Positions 1-8,874 of a DNA stretch of 64,000 bases are shown piece after piece. The stretch is from Streptomyces sp. ALI-76-A (GTDB lineage Bacteria > Actinomycetota > Actinomycetes > Streptomycetales > Streptomycetaceae). Numbering within the stretch: position 1 is the stretch's first letter; each line of letters opens with the position of its first letter. The stretch is taken from NCBI RefSeq assembly GCF_030287445.1, contig NZ_JASVWB010000004.1:806001-870000 (forward strand). Reading direction: 5' to 3'. Both the position numbers and the translations under genes were made by a program. The notes beneath the pieces are model-generated. The model was not told the origin of the DNA. It did not search any database and worked only from the letters and a program-made list of their open reading frames with translations.

Positions 1-618
1 CTGGACCCGGAGCGGCTGGCCGGTGGCCGGCCGCTGGAGCGCGGGGTGCACGACGTGTGGGCGTACGTCCAACTGCTGGGCGTCGACCGGATGGTGCGCG
101 TCACCGGTGACGGCACCCCGGGCGCTCCGGCCGCGGGTCCGGCCCTGACCGGCGGACGACTCGCGCTGCCGTACTGGACGGGCAGCGGCCAGCTCGCCCT
201 CGACGTGGACCAGCGTCAGCGCGGGCTCGGCCCCGACACCACCGGTGCCGCAGCCAGGAACGCCGGGCGCGGCGAACGGTCGTTGCCCCTGCCGTACATC
301 GTGGCGACGGACGGCATGCCGGCCCCGGTCAAGGTCACCGTGTCGACCCTGACGGTGGATGCCGAGCTGATCCCCGGCACTGACGGGACGACGGTACGGC
401 TGCGCCTGCCCGCCCGTCTCCGGCTCCCGGCCGGACGCCACCCTGTCACCCTCCCGAAGACGGACACCCCGGTCGCCCACGCCGTCGTCCGCGACGGCGC
501 CCTGATACGTCTGGAGGGTCCGGCGTACGAGCCGGGAACCGGGCGTCGGTTCCTCGACACGGTCACCGACAACCGGCGGATCCGAGGCGTCCGGCGTCGG
601 CTGGGCCGGTCGGACTGA
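1..618 (+). CDS. C-terminal part of a probable family 2 glycosyltransferase
   Basis: The reading frame is open from base 1 and enters the window from upstream, so only about 205 C-terminal residues are visible. The segment WAYVQLLGVDRMVRV near the start and the beta-rich remainder resemble the accessory C-terminal region of TarS-like glycosyltransferases of actinomycetes, which act on cell-wall or surface polymers. No catalytic GT-A motif lies in the visible part, so the call rests on general pattern only. An internal GTG at 46 exists but is not needed as a start. The stop at 616 is followed by transposon debris, so the gene is the last intact item before a decayed zone. Confidence 0.4.
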   Translation: MDPERLAGGRPLERGVHDVWAYVQLLGVDRMVRVTGDGTPGAPAAGPALTGGRLALPYWTGSGQLALDVDQRQRGLGPDTTGAAARNAGRGERSLPLPYIVATDGMPAPVKVTVSTLTVDAELIPGTDGTTVRLRLPARLRLPAGRHPVTLPKTDTPVAHAVVRDGALIRLEGPAYEPGTGRRFLDTVTDNRRIRGVRRRLGRSD

Positions 619-841
619 CCGCTTCCCATGCCTCGGAGGTCAGCGCTCGAACTCCGGGGTGTGGTTTCCGAGTCCGCCCGGGTCTCCGAAGCCGACTGGT
701 GGCCAGTTCATGAACAGCTCAGGTGACGCGCCTGGTCGACGGAACCGGCCACCACAAAGTCCGTGGCTGGAGACGCAGATCAGCCGTTGTCCGGCTATTC
801 TCCGTACTGGCCTGGCCGGTGCGCTTGAACGTCCCCAGCTG

Positions 842-1042
842 TCAAGCCACTTCGTCCTCCCGCTCGATGGCCTGGGCGCGGTTCTTGAGCCGGTAGCTCG
901 GGCCGTTGATGGAGATCACTTCGCCGCGGTGCAGGAGTCGGTCGAGAATCGCGGTGGCGAGGACTTCGTCGCCGAAGACCTGACCCCACTCGCTGGCCGG
1001 CGAAGCCGACTGCTTCCGGAGCAACGGGAACCGCCTCACCAA
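842..1042 (-). pseudogene. istB: IS21-family IstB ATPase remnant
   Basis: The minus-strand frame contains [20 protein letters not shown] followed by a [22 protein letters not shown] end, which is the characteristic C-terminus of the IstB transposition helper ATPase of IS21 elements. Walker A and B regions are absent, and no IstA gene is present, so this is a 3' relic of about 60 residues. Confidence 0.85.
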
Positions 1043-1099
1043 GGGAGACTTGGCGGCGGACGACGGTCTTGATGCGATCGAAGACGATCGTCGTCGGCG

Positions 1100-1377
1100 C
1101 TCCTCATGCTGACTCCTTGCACCTGCGAGGTCGCGGAGTGCGGGCCGTGATCCCGCACCCTGCCGACCAGATCGCCAAGCGCAGGCGCAGGGCTGTGACG
1201 GCGGTCGCCCACCCCGCTTCGACCGCGACGCCTACACGCAACGCAACGCCGTCGAGCGCTACATCAATCGCCGCAGGCGATGGCGCGGCCCGGCCACTCG
1301 CTACGAGGAAACCGCCATGGTTTTTCTACCGCGCCGGCCGCCTTGTCGCGAGGCAGCTTTTCTGGTCCGCTCCCTGA
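1100..1377 (+). pseudogene. IS5-family transposase 3' remnant, frameshifted
   Basis: Three frames are needed to follow it: [20 protein letters not shown], then [18 protein letters not shown], then YRAGRLVARQLFWSAP and a stop at 1377. These match the C-terminal part of IS5-type transposases, including the DDE glutamate region (NAVERYINR). Two frameshifts and the missing N-terminal half make it non-functional. Confidence 0.85.
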
Positions 1378-1445
1378 AGGAACCACCGTTCACGACAAGA
1401 GGCATTCCGCTTGCGGGTCGGAGCAGACGAGACCGCGGGGGTCCG

Positions 1446-1580
1446 GTCGTCGGCGAGTTCGCGGAGCAGGGAGCGCACGCGCATACGGGGGTTCAGTCCC
1501 GAGCCGGGGTTCTGGCCGGCGTAGCCGAGCCGCTCGCGGCGCAGGGCGCGCAAATCCCGTTCTGGCAGGGCGAACACGAG
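1446..1580 (-). pseudogene. ABC transporter ATPase fragment (oligopeptide/nickel type)
   Basis: The minus frame reads RRERLGYAGQNPGSGLNPRM followed by RVRSLLRELADD, matching the Q-loop region of DppD/DppF-type ATPases. Only about 45 residues survive, without Walker motifs. The intact ATPases of this family in the window are at 43865-45566 and are not adjacent. Confidence 0.6.
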
Positions 1581-1589
1581 CGCCACGCA

Positions 1590-1884
1590 GCTGCTCCTGG
1601 TCGCGGCGGTCCTGTAGTTCTTCGACTGCGCCCAGAACATCGGCACGGGCCTGCTGCGCGGCCTCGACGACACCAAGGGCGACTTCCGAGCACCCTCGTC
1701 GGCTACTGGCTCGTGCCTGCCCGCCTCCGCTCTCCTCGGCCTCGCCATCGGCTTGGACACCCTTGGCATCTGGCTCGGCTTGCCCACCGGCCTCGCCACC
1801 ACCGGCGTGCTCCTCCTACGCCGCTTCGACCAAGGCCTCGGCCGGCAGCCCCAGGCGACCGAACCGACGCCGTCGCAGGGCTGA
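1590..1884 (+). pseudogene. MATE-family efflux protein C-terminal remnant
   Basis: Reading in the frame that ends at the TGA at 1882 gives FFDCAQNIGTGLLRGLDDTK, then after a frameshift a membrane segment with GLDTLGIWLGLPTGLATTGV and a basic tail. This corresponds to the last transmembrane helices of NorM/DinF-type MATE exporters. An in-frame TAG before FFDC and the frameshift show it is dead. Confidence 0.7.
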
Positions 1885-2085
1885 CAGCGCTTGTTCACGG
1901 CTTCGGGAGGCATGCCACCTCGCCCGGACGAATCGAACGGTGCACGACATCGCGCACCCTGGCACCCTGCGGCGGCGCCCTGCGGGCCACAGAGGAGGTC
2001 AGCAGCGGGTCCGGCGACGGAGGGCGCCGAGGCGGCAGCCACCCAGGTCGATCGCTCGCTTCCACGCTCCACGCCTTGCCCTACT

Positions 2086-2107
2086 CTAGGTAGACCTACC
2101 TACCTAG
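2086..2107. promoter_or_regulatory. Perfect palindrome, probable TetR operator
   Basis: CTAGGTAG and CTACCTAG form perfect 8-bp inverted arms separated by 6 bp, ending 11 bases before the TetR start at 2119. Such a palindrome at a TetR gene start is the usual layout for autoregulation. That the adjacent TetR binds here is inference. Confidence 0.75.
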
Positions 2108-2118
2108 TTCGGGTTGTG

Positions 2119-2721
2119 ATGAGCGAGAACGTGAGCATGACGGGGAGCGGTCGGCGGCGGCCGGCCCGGGAGCGGCTGCTGGAGGCTGCGGCCCGGCGTT
2201 TCTACGCCGACGGTGTGGCGGCGACCGGTATCGACACGATCACCGCCGAGGCCGGTGTGGCGAAGATGAGCCTGTACAACAACTTCTCCTCCAAGGCCGA
2301 CCTGGTCCGGGCCTACCTGGACGCCCGGCACGAGGAGTGGCTCGGCCTGTACCGGGACCGCCTGGAGCATGCCGACGGCCCGCGTGAGGGCGTGCTGGCG
2401 GTCTTCGACGCGTACGCCGATCACGCGGCCGTCGCGTACGAGCGTGGCTTTCGCGGCTGCGGGCTGCTCAACGCCGCCGCCGAGCTCCCGGCCGGCGACG
2501 AGGGCCGGGCCGTGGTCCGCGCCCACAAGGAGGAGGTCGAGCGGCTGATCGCCGGCCACCTGGAGCAGTTGCTGCCTGGCCGGCTGGACGTGGTCCGCGC
2601 GACGGCCGAGCATCTCTCCTTCCTCCTGGAGGGTGCGATGGCCCGCGCCGGCCTGGAGGGCGACGGGGAACGTCTCCGGCACGCCCGTCCGATGGCCGTG
2701 GCCTTGCTGGACCGGCTGTGA
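2119..2721 (+). CDS. TetR/AcrR-family transcriptional regulator
   Basis: This 200-residue protein has the TetR N-terminal helix-turn-helix at about residues 15-60 (RERLLEAAARRFYADGVAAT, then IDTITAEAGVAKMSLYNNFS) and a divergent all-helical ligand domain. The ATG at 2119 places the DNA-binding domain at the usual distance from the N-terminus; the frame is open far upstream, but that part is the MATE relic region. Its stop overlaps the GTG start of the EamA transporter by 4 bases, so the two are co-transcribed. It probably represses this operon through the palindrome at 2086-2107, and the ligand is likely a substrate of the exporter. The ligand itself cannot be inferred from sequence. Confidence 0.9.
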   Translation: MSENVSMTGSGRRRPARERLLEAAARRFYADGVAATGIDTITAEAGVAKMSLYNNFSSKADLVRAYLDARHEEWLGLYRDRLEHADGPREGVLAVFDAYADHAAVAYERGFRGCGLLNAAAELPAGDEGRAVVRAHKEEVERLIAGHLEQLLPGRLDVVRATAEHLSFLLEGAMARAGLEGDGERLRHARPMAVALLDRL

Positions 2722-3719
2722 GCCACGTGGACCGCGGCCGGGCCGCGGGAATCGGGGCCCTGTCGGTGCTGGCCGCCTCCGTGCTGTGGGGGACGACGGG
2801 CACGGCCGCCACCTTCGCCCCGGATGTGGGCCCCCTGGCGATCGGTGCCGTCGCCATGGGCCTCGGCGGACTGCTCCAGGCGCTCGTCGCCGCTCCGCAG
2901 ATCGCCCGCCACGCATCCCGGCTGCGCGGCCAGCGCGGCACGGTCCTGCTCGGCGCCGCCTCGGTGACGGTGTATCCCCTGGCCTTCTACAGCTCCATGC
3001 ACCTGGCCGGAGTCGCCGTCGGCACCGTCGTATCGATCGGCACCGCCCCGCTCGCCTCAGCCCTGATCGAACGAGTCGTGGACGGCCGCCGACTCACACG
3101 CCGCTGGATCCTCGCCGCCACCCTCGGCCTGCTCGGCACCGTCCTGCTGTGCGTCGCCGAAGCCGCCCACGCCACCGACGGCACGGGCCGCAGCTCCCTG
3201 CCCGGCACGCTGCTCGGCATCGGCCTCGGCCTGGTTGCCGCCGCGACCTACGCCCTCTACTCCTGGGCCGCGCACCGGCTCATCACCCGTGAGATCCCCT
3301 CCCGGGCAGCGATGGGTGCCGTCTTCGGACTCGGTGGACTGCTCCTCCTGCCTGTCCTCCTCGCCACCGGTGGCCCGCTCGTCGCTTCCTGGCCCAACGC
3401 CGCCGTCGGCACCTACATGGCGCTCGTTCCCATGTTCGCCGGCTATGTCCTGTTCGGCTGGGGCCTCGCCCGCGTACCGGCCAGCACCGCCACCACCCTC
3501 TCCCTGCTCGAACCGGCCATCGCGGCCGTCCTCGCCGTCCTGGTCGTCGGCGAACGCCTCCCCGTCACCGGCTGGATGGGTATCGCCCTCGTCATCGCAT
3601 GCCTCGCCGTCCTCACCACCCCCACATCCGCCCACCGCCGCTCACGCGAACAGCTGCGCGACCGCGCGGACCACGACCGCGAAGCCAGGGTGACCGGCAT
3701 GGCCGGCCACGCTGACTGA
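2718..3719 (+). CDS. EamA/DMT-family metabolite exporter
   Basis: This 333-residue membrane protein has two EamA repeats of about five hydrophobic helices each (roughly residues 12-145 and 155-305). The second repeat ends in the family-typical stretch TTLSLLEPAIAAVLAVLVVG. The drug/metabolite transporter superfamily exports amino acids, sugars or other small molecules across the inner membrane. GTG at 2718 is the start, forming a GTGA overlap with the TetR stop, so the gene is translationally coupled. The hydrophilic C-terminal tail after residue 305 is charged and cytoplasmic in character. Substrate unknown; regulation presumably by the upstream TetR. Confidence 0.9.
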   Translation: MSHVDRGRAAGIGALSVLAASVLWGTTGTAATFAPDVGPLAIGAVAMGLGGLLQALVAAPQIARHASRLRGQRGTVLLGAASVTVYPLAFYSSMHLAGVAVGTVVSIGTAPLASALIERVVDGRRLTRRWILAATLGLLGTVLLCVAEAAHATDGTGRSSLPGTLLGIGLGLVAAATYALYSWAAHRLITREIPSRAAMGAVFGLGGLLLLPVLLATGGPLVASWPNAAVGTYMALVPMFAGYVLFGWGLARVPASTATTLSLLEPAIAAVLAVLVVGERLPVTGWMGIALVIACLAVLTTPTSAHRRSREQLRDRADHDREARVTGMAGHAD

Positions 3720-3889
3720 GCGCACGGTCATCCCCACCCGCCCGGGTGCTGTCCGAGGTGGTGGACGTCGAACACGACGCGGCTGACACGCCTCCCGCAG
3801 CCACAAACAGTCGACGTCCGATCTCGTGATCAAAAGAACTCGCTTCACCTCGGTGGCCTTCTCCAGTGTGTCGCTTGGACAGGTGCGGC

Positions 3890-3975
3890 ATCAGCTCGGT
3901 GACGTGACGGTGAACATGCCGCGGGAGGCCATCAGCTCGCGCAGGCGCCACGCCACCGACAGTTGATCTGGCGTG
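3890..3975 (-). pseudogene. N-terminal remnant of an XRE-like helix-turn-helix protein
   Basis: One minus frame reads DQLSVAWRLRELMASRGMFT and then shifts into VTELMPHLSKR. This resembles the N-terminus of a small helix-turn-helix protein common near integrase and IS genes in streptomycetes (SVAWxLRxLMAxRGMF). About 40 residues survive across a frameshift. The 170 bases between the EamA stop and this relic hold no recognisable gene. Confidence 0.55.
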
Positions 3976-4049
3976 GCATCAGGAACACCTTCCCGGCCGC
4001 AGCGCGGCCTCGACGGTGGCGTCCAGGACGCGGCGCAGGTGCGGGTGAC

Positions 4050-4240
4050 GGCGCGGGCTTCGCCCGGTACCTCGTCGTCCACATCCCCAGGGTCCTGCTG
4101 ACCCTGCCCATGCAACGCGTCTGCGAACTCACCGCCGTACCGCCGGCCACGCAGCGCGGCGTGGCGGCCCTGCTGGCACAGTCCGTCGGCAGGGTTCATT
4201 CCGAGGCGGGGGTTCGGGCAACGGTCGTACCCGGTCTCAC
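4050..4240 (+). pseudogene. Possible AraC-type sensor domain fragment
   Basis: The frame encodes FARYLVVHIPRVLLTLPMQR followed by VCELTAVPPATQRGVAALLAQ. This looks like the middle of the cupin-like N-terminal domain found in AraC regulators of the AraC-binding-like class. No HTH follows, and the match is short, so it may be wrong. Confidence 0.3.
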
Positions 4241-4365
4241 CCGGGCCACACGATCGACTGAAGCGCTGTAGGCGTGCAGCGCGTACGAGCCCACGTCCCG
4301 GCCGACCTCGCTCTTCTTGAAGTCGCCCTTGAAGTCGCCCTTGATCCCTGCGGTACGCCGTGGCC

Positions 4366-4987
4366 ATGAGATATGCGCAGGGCGGTGGTTGCACTCCGCA
4401 GGGTCAGGCCGCGGGGGAGCGGGTGCGCGTACTCGCCGCCGACGGCTTCGCGAGGGGTGAGGAGAACACGGTGGTTGCGAAAGAACTGCGGGCCGGTGCC
4501 CGGTCGGTGGAGTGGTGGTGTCGGTTGTGGCGTGAGGGAGGGCGACCGGCCCTGGGCCCTTCGGACCGGCCGAACGTCCGAAGGTCGGCGACAGTGATTT
4601 CGCCGTGCTCGAGCCACTGTTGCTGGAAGGCGCGATGGCTCAGGGCTGGACGGATGAGTGGTGGACTCTCTCGCGGGTGCGCCTGCTGGTTGCAGACCAT
4701 TGGGCGTGTCGTTGTGGATCCGTGGAGAGTGGAAGTTGTCGCGGCGGCACGGCTGGTCGTGTCAGCAGCTTGTCCGGCGGGCGGTCGAGCGGGACGACGC
4801 GGAGGTGTCCGGATGGGTGAAGGAGACGCGGCCCGCGGACGAAGTCACTGCGGCGGCGCTCGGGGCATGGTTGGTCTTCGAGGACGAGGCCGCTGTCTCG
4901 ATGACGTCGTACCGTGCGCGCACCCGGATCCTTCGCCTGGCTCCTGCGCAGCCGACGTCTGGCCCGGGACTACGAGCGACGCACTGA
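4366..4987 (+). pseudogene. IS630-family transposase, multiply frameshifted
   Basis: It starts MRYAQGGGCTPQGQAA and passes through three frames: the helix-turn-helix region, then TDEWWTLSRVRLLVADHW, then KLSRRHGWSCQQLVRRAVER, ending near WLVFEDEAAVSMTS. The last motif contains the first catalytic aspartate of IS630 transposases (FEDE). The catalytic C-terminal half is missing. A 13-base direct duplication (CTTGAAGTCGCCC) lies just upstream at about 4318-4343. Confidence 0.85.
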
Positions 4988-5009
4988 CACCAGCGAAGGC
5001 GAGGGTGGG

Positions 5010-5334
5010 TCAGAGCCGTGTGGCCGTGCGGATCAGCCCGGCCAGGGCGAGGGAGCGGCTGTGCGCGGGCCAGGCGATATGGGTGACGACGGGGGGTGCG
5101 TCGGTCAGGGGGACGGCGGCGTGCTCGGCCCATAGCCAGACGCGGGCCGAGTCGGGGAAGACGGCCACGGTGCGCCCGAGGGCGATCAGCTGGGCCAGCT
5201 GCGTCTGGTCGTGGATCTCGGGGCCCGGGCCGGGTGGGTACGTGCCGTGGCGGGACCAGCGGGCGAGCGGGAGACCGGGGATATCGCTGACGTCGGCCAC
5301 GGACAAGGTCTTCTGCGTGATCGAGGGGGCGTTG
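5010..5334 (-). pseudogene. LysR-family regulator C-terminal remnant
   Basis: The last about 107 codons (ADVSDIPGLPLARW ... QLIALGRTVAVFPDSAR ... HIAWPAHSRSLALAGLIRTA) match the second half of the LysR effector-binding domain. The helix-turn-helix and first half of the effector domain are absent upstream, where the frame runs through non-homologous sequence. A deletion removed the 5' two-thirds. Confidence 0.7.
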
Positions 5335-5664
5335 CACACGCTGCGCGGTGGCGTCGCCGGAGGCGGCTCCACCGCGGGCCCGTGAGGTGTCAGGGGGAGG
5401 TGACGGCCACCCGCCGGGGGAGGGGTTGGGAAGCAGCGCCTCGGGCTCTTCGCCGGCCGTCGGCCTGGCGAAGAGCCGCCCCTTCTCTGTGCGAGTTGCG
5501 CGTTGCGGTGAGGGTGTCTTGCTGTCTCGGTCGTGGGCAGGCGTACGGAAATTCCCTGTCCTACCCCCGTATGGAGACCAGCATGACGACCTCCCGCGTG
5601 GGGTGGCCCCTCACCGGATGGCACGTGACGACGCCACGATCGCCCGCCCGACAGCAGAGAATGC

Positions 5665-6129
5665 TCAGCAATGGGGGTATTTGGTTACCAGCGGCTTGGT
5701 CTCGTCGACGACGTAGGTGGACAGCATCATCGTTGTTGTCCTCCCGATGTTGCGGGCATTGTGGATGGTGTCAGAGGGGATGAAGAAGGGGTCGCCGGTG
5801 CGAAGCCGCAGGGTGGTCCCGTCGTCGAACTCCATCGATACGTCGCCGCGGACGATGTATCCGACCTCCACTCCCGGGTGGCTGTGGCGGCCCGATTCCT
5901 TACGCCGGGGTATCTCGACGAGGGTCTGCACGGTCTTCCAGCCCTTGGCGGGCGAGGGGTTGTCCTGGAGCAAGGTGCGCGTCACGCCGGCGGTCGGGTC
6001 GGGAACGCACGGGTGATGACCACGGGACGGTGTGGAAGAAGCCTCAGCAGTCGAGGCAGAGGCGGCGGCGCCGAGCGCGCCAGCTGCCGCCACGCCACTG
6101 GTCCGCAGAAGAGAGCGACGATCCAGCAC
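5665..6129 (-). CDS. Tat-exported cupin-domain protein
   Basis: The 154-residue product starts at GTG 6129, six bases after a good AAGGAG ribosome site. Residues 4-30 form a twin-arginine signal (DRRSLLRTSG followed by an Ala/Gly-rich hydrophobic stretch and STAEA), so it is probably exported folded. The rest is a single small beta-barrel cupin: RHSHPGVEVGYIVRGDV gives cupin motif 1 with metal-binding His/His/Glu, and GDPFFIPSDTIHNARN gives motif 2 with its His. Secreted cupins of this type bind a metal and a small ligand, and their reactions are mostly unknown. The neighbours are relics, so context gives no pathway. Confidence 0.85.
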   Translation of the reverse strand: MLDRRSLLRTSGVAAAGALGAAASASTAEASSTPSRGHHPCVPDPTAGVTRTLLQDNPSPAKGWKTVQTLVEIPRRKESGRHSHPGVEVGYIVRGDVSMEFDDGTTLRLRTGDPFFIPSDTIHNARNIGRTTTMMLSTYVVDETKPLVTKYPHC

Positions 6130-6184
6130 GATGAGCTCCTTGATCGATAGGCAGAATTGCGTTTCCCTCCTGTGAACGCCCGCG

Positions 6185-6780
6185 ACAACGTTGTGGTTCA
6201 CCCCGCAACGCTGCGTCTTGTGCGGCGGCGTCATAGACGAGCAGACCGTCGGCCCGGAGCCGCGCTCCTGCGACTGCCGACGCGCTTTCGGGCAGGAGAG
6301 GGCCCGCTGCCTCGTTCCTCTCGGACTCATCGTGCATCGCCGACGCTTGCCACGATGCCGTCGGTTTCCCCAGCCGAGTCCGGGCCGAGCACCGCCTGCC
6401 GGTGTCGTCGCCAGAACTTCAACTGCGCGAAGGCGCCTTCTCCCAGACCGACCGCAGCCCGCAGGCTGCCACAACGACCGCCCACCGGAGCCCGTTTGCC
6501 ACAGCCGCTGCAGGACGGTGCCGTGCAGGGCGCGGCGGTCTCCGGACATCGCGTAGCGGCGGCGGGGCCGTGCTCGAGTTCCTCGCCGATCGCCTCACAG
6601 AGCCGGTCGCGCAGGTGACGTCGGCGAGCGTTGCGCTGTGGTGCGCGCGCGGCTCACAACCAGGGCTCCACCGCCACCAGCATCTGGGCCATGTCGTTCC
6701 CTGCCACCATCCCTGTTCCTTCATGCCGCGCCACTTCACCACCTGTCCTGCGGGCTTGCCGGAATGGCAACGCTGATCGC
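6185..6780. other. Gene-poor stretch, possible transposase debris
   Basis: No reading frame here has a convincing homologue. The minus strand carries short blocks (for example RRALHGTVLQRLWQTGSGG and FAQLKFWRRHRQA) in different frames, suggesting an old transposase or integrase, but I could not assign a family. Confidence 0.4.
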
Positions 6781-6847
6781 GCCGAGTGGCTGCCGCGCCG
6801 CATGATCGATGGGTAGCCGCGTCCGCCCGCGAATCGAGGAGAAGCCC

Positions 6848-7837
6848 ATGCAGCCCGAGCCGACCGCCGAGCTCCGCCACCGCACCGTCGAGGCCCCGGC
6901 CGGGCGCCTGCACCTGGTCGAGCAGGGCACCGGCCCGCTGGTCCTGCTCGTGCACGGCTTCCCCGAGTCCTGGTACTCCTGGCGCCGCCAGCTCCCGGCC
7001 CTCGCCGCGGCAGGCCACCGGGCGGTGGCGATCGACGTGCGCGGCTACGGCCGCTCCTCCAAGCCCGCCTCGACCGACGCCTACCGGATGCTCGACCTGG
7101 TGGCGGACAACATCGCCGTCGTGCATGCCCTCGGCGAGGAGAACGCGGTGGTCGTCGGCCACGACTGGGGCTCCAACATCGCCGCCGCCTCCGCCCTGCT
7201 GCACCCCGGGGTCTTCCGCGCGGTCGGCCTGCTGAGCGTCCCGTACGCGCCGCCCGGCGGCCCGCGCCCGACCGACATCTTCGGCCAGCTCGGCGGCCCC
7301 GAGCAGGAGTTCTACGTCTCCTACTTCCAGGAGCCCGGCCGCGCCGAGGCGGAGATCGAGCCCGATGTCCGGGGCTGGCTCGCGGGCTTCTACGCTGCCC
7401 TGTCCGCCGACACCATGCCCGCCCAGGGCGAGCCCGACCCGCACTTCGTCGCCCGCGGCGGCGGCCGGCTGCGAGACCGCTTCCCCACGGGGGTCCTCCC
7501 GGCCTGGCTGAGCGAGGACGACCTCGACGTCTACGCCGGGGAGTTCGAGCGCACAGGGATCACCGGCGCACTCAACCGCTACCGCAACATGGACCGAGAC
7601 TGGGAAGACCTCGCCCCGCACCGCGGAGCCCCGATCAAGCAGCCGTCCCTGTTCATCGGCGGCGCTCTGGACGCCTCCACCACCTGGATGTCCGACGCCA
7701 TCGAGGCCTACGCCACCACCCTCCCCGGCCTGTCGGCCTCCCACCTCTTGGACGGCTGCGGCCACTGGATCCAGCAGGAGCGCCCCGACGAGGTCAACCA
7801 CCTGCTGACCGACTGGCTCGCCACCCTCCAGGGCTGA
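6848..7837 (+). CDS. Alpha/beta hydrolase, epoxide hydrolase type
   Basis: This 329-residue soluble enzyme matches the epoxide hydrolase class of alpha/beta hydrolases. It has the oxyanion-hole motif HGFPESW at residues 36-42, the nucleophile Asp106 in GHDWGS, a lid domain with tyrosines (residues about 150-240) and the catalytic His306 in GHWIQQERP. It would open an epoxide by forming an alkyl-enzyme ester and then hydrolysing it. ATG 6848 is preceded by GAGGAGAAG at the right distance; an upstream in-frame start at 6809 has no such site. No operon partner is visible. Dehalogenases share the fold, but the HGFPESW motif favours epoxide hydrolase. Confidence 0.9.
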   Translation: MQPEPTAELRHRTVEAPAGRLHLVEQGTGPLVLLVHGFPESWYSWRRQLPALAAAGHRAVAIDVRGYGRSSKPASTDAYRMLDLVADNIAVVHALGEENAVVVGHDWGSNIAAASALLHPGVFRAVGLLSVPYAPPGGPRPTDIFGQLGGPEQEFYVSYFQEPGRAEAEIEPDVRGWLAGFYAALSADTMPAQGEPDPHFVARGGGRLRDRFPTGVLPAWLSEDDLDVYAGEFERTGITGALNRYRNMDRDWEDLAPHRGAPIKQPSLFIGGALDASTTWMSDAIEAYATTLPGLSASHLLDGCGHWIQQERPDEVNHLLTDWLATLQG

Positions 7838-7892
7838 ACCAGGCGGGCTGCCTGGGCAGCTTGGCGGTGTGTTCGGGGTGGGCGGCGGTGAT

Positions 7893-7910
7893 CTAGTGCC
7901 ACGGCACTAG
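7893..7910. repeat. Ends-only copy of the 24.5-kb MITE
   Basis: CTAGTGCCACGGCACTAG is an 18-bp near-perfect palindrome, consisting of just the left end (CTAGTGCC) joined to the right end (CGGCACTAG) of the element at 24509-24677. It is best explained as an internally deleted or excised copy. Confidence 0.65.
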
Positions 7911-8345
7911 CGCATGGCGGTCTGCTCGGTGATGCCAACAGTCGCATCAGCCTGAGCGGGTCGGCGCTTTCGGCTGCTTCGTTGAGGATGCGGTCTTGTC
8001 TCAGGCCGCTGAGTGTCAGTCCGCGGGGAAGGGCTCCGCCCAGGGTGCCGATGCTGACGGCCGGGTGGTCGGGGCCGACCGCACTCTTCCGGCTGACCAG
8101 CAGGCGGGCGTTGGACGACATCGGCCGGCGGTGGTGGCGGTAGTTCGTCCGGTCGGCGGCGAGTTGGTGGGTGAGCTCCTCCAGGCAAGGAAGAACACGC
8201 GTTCACGCTTCAGTGCGCGGAAGGGGCTGCGCATGGCCGTGGCCGGCCCACGGCGGGCGTTACCGGTCACCTGGTCCAGGATGTGTACAGCAATCGGTGG
8301 AAGCGGATCTTGGCATGGCACCGAATGACCGACCTTGTAGGCGAG
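7911..8345 (-). pseudogene. Tyrosine recombinase (integrase) C-terminal remnant
   Basis: Blocks in several minus frames match the C-terminal part of a Streptomyces tyrosine integrase: PPIAVHILDQVTGNARRG, MRSPFRALKRERVFF, ADPLRLMRL and GITEQTAMR at the very end. Several frameshifts separate the blocks, so it is inactive. The N-terminal core-binding piece of a similar recombinase appears at 54330-54771. Confidence 0.8.
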
Positions 8346-8399
8346 TCGGGGACCAATTCCGGTGCCGTGCCGACATCGCGGCCGCCGCCACCGCCTTCG

Positions 8400-8640
8400 C
8401 CTTGCAGCAGCTGTGCCGATAGGCGAGTACGGCCCGTACCCCGAGCGGCTGCGGGAGCAGTGCGAAGGGGTGATTTGCTGGTTCCGCACCAGCAGGCGGT
8501 GGCGGGAGACACCAGGCGAGTTCGGCCCGTGGCCGACGGTCTGCGGCCGCTTCCGCATCGGCAGGGACGCTGGGGTCTTGACCGCTGGCTGCTTGGGCGT
8601 GCTGCCTCGCCGGTGGCCCGGGGAACGCTCCTGAAGCGTA
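8400..8640 (+). pseudogene. IS5-family transposase N-terminal remnant
   Basis: The frame encodes GEYGPYPERLREQCEGVICW then RRWRETPGEFGPWPTVCGRF, the N-terminal region of the streptomycete IS5 group with a PYPERLRxQxEGV motif. A related fragment lies at 31088-31545. The catalytic part is missing; the 230 bases that follow hold no gene I can recognise. Confidence 0.85.
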
Positions 8641-8874
8641 TCAAAAGGGCACGCCCGCAACGTGAGCGGCTACGAGCGGCACGGTGGTGCCAACCCTTGA
8701 ATGATCGTCAGGCACGTCGGGTCGACGCCCGGTCGGACGGTCAGTGCCGTGCGTGACCACGGCGTCCACCACGACAGAATGATCAGCAGCGATGTCCAGC
8801 GAGGCGTCAAAGAGTTCACAGCAGCAGGGGCGTTGACCCGCCTCCGGCCCGTCGGCTGAGCCAGACGAAACCCC

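Noticed and set aside
6185..6780. Transposase gene on the minus strand
   Set aside because: Blocks are too short and spread over frames to name a family; left as unassigned debris.
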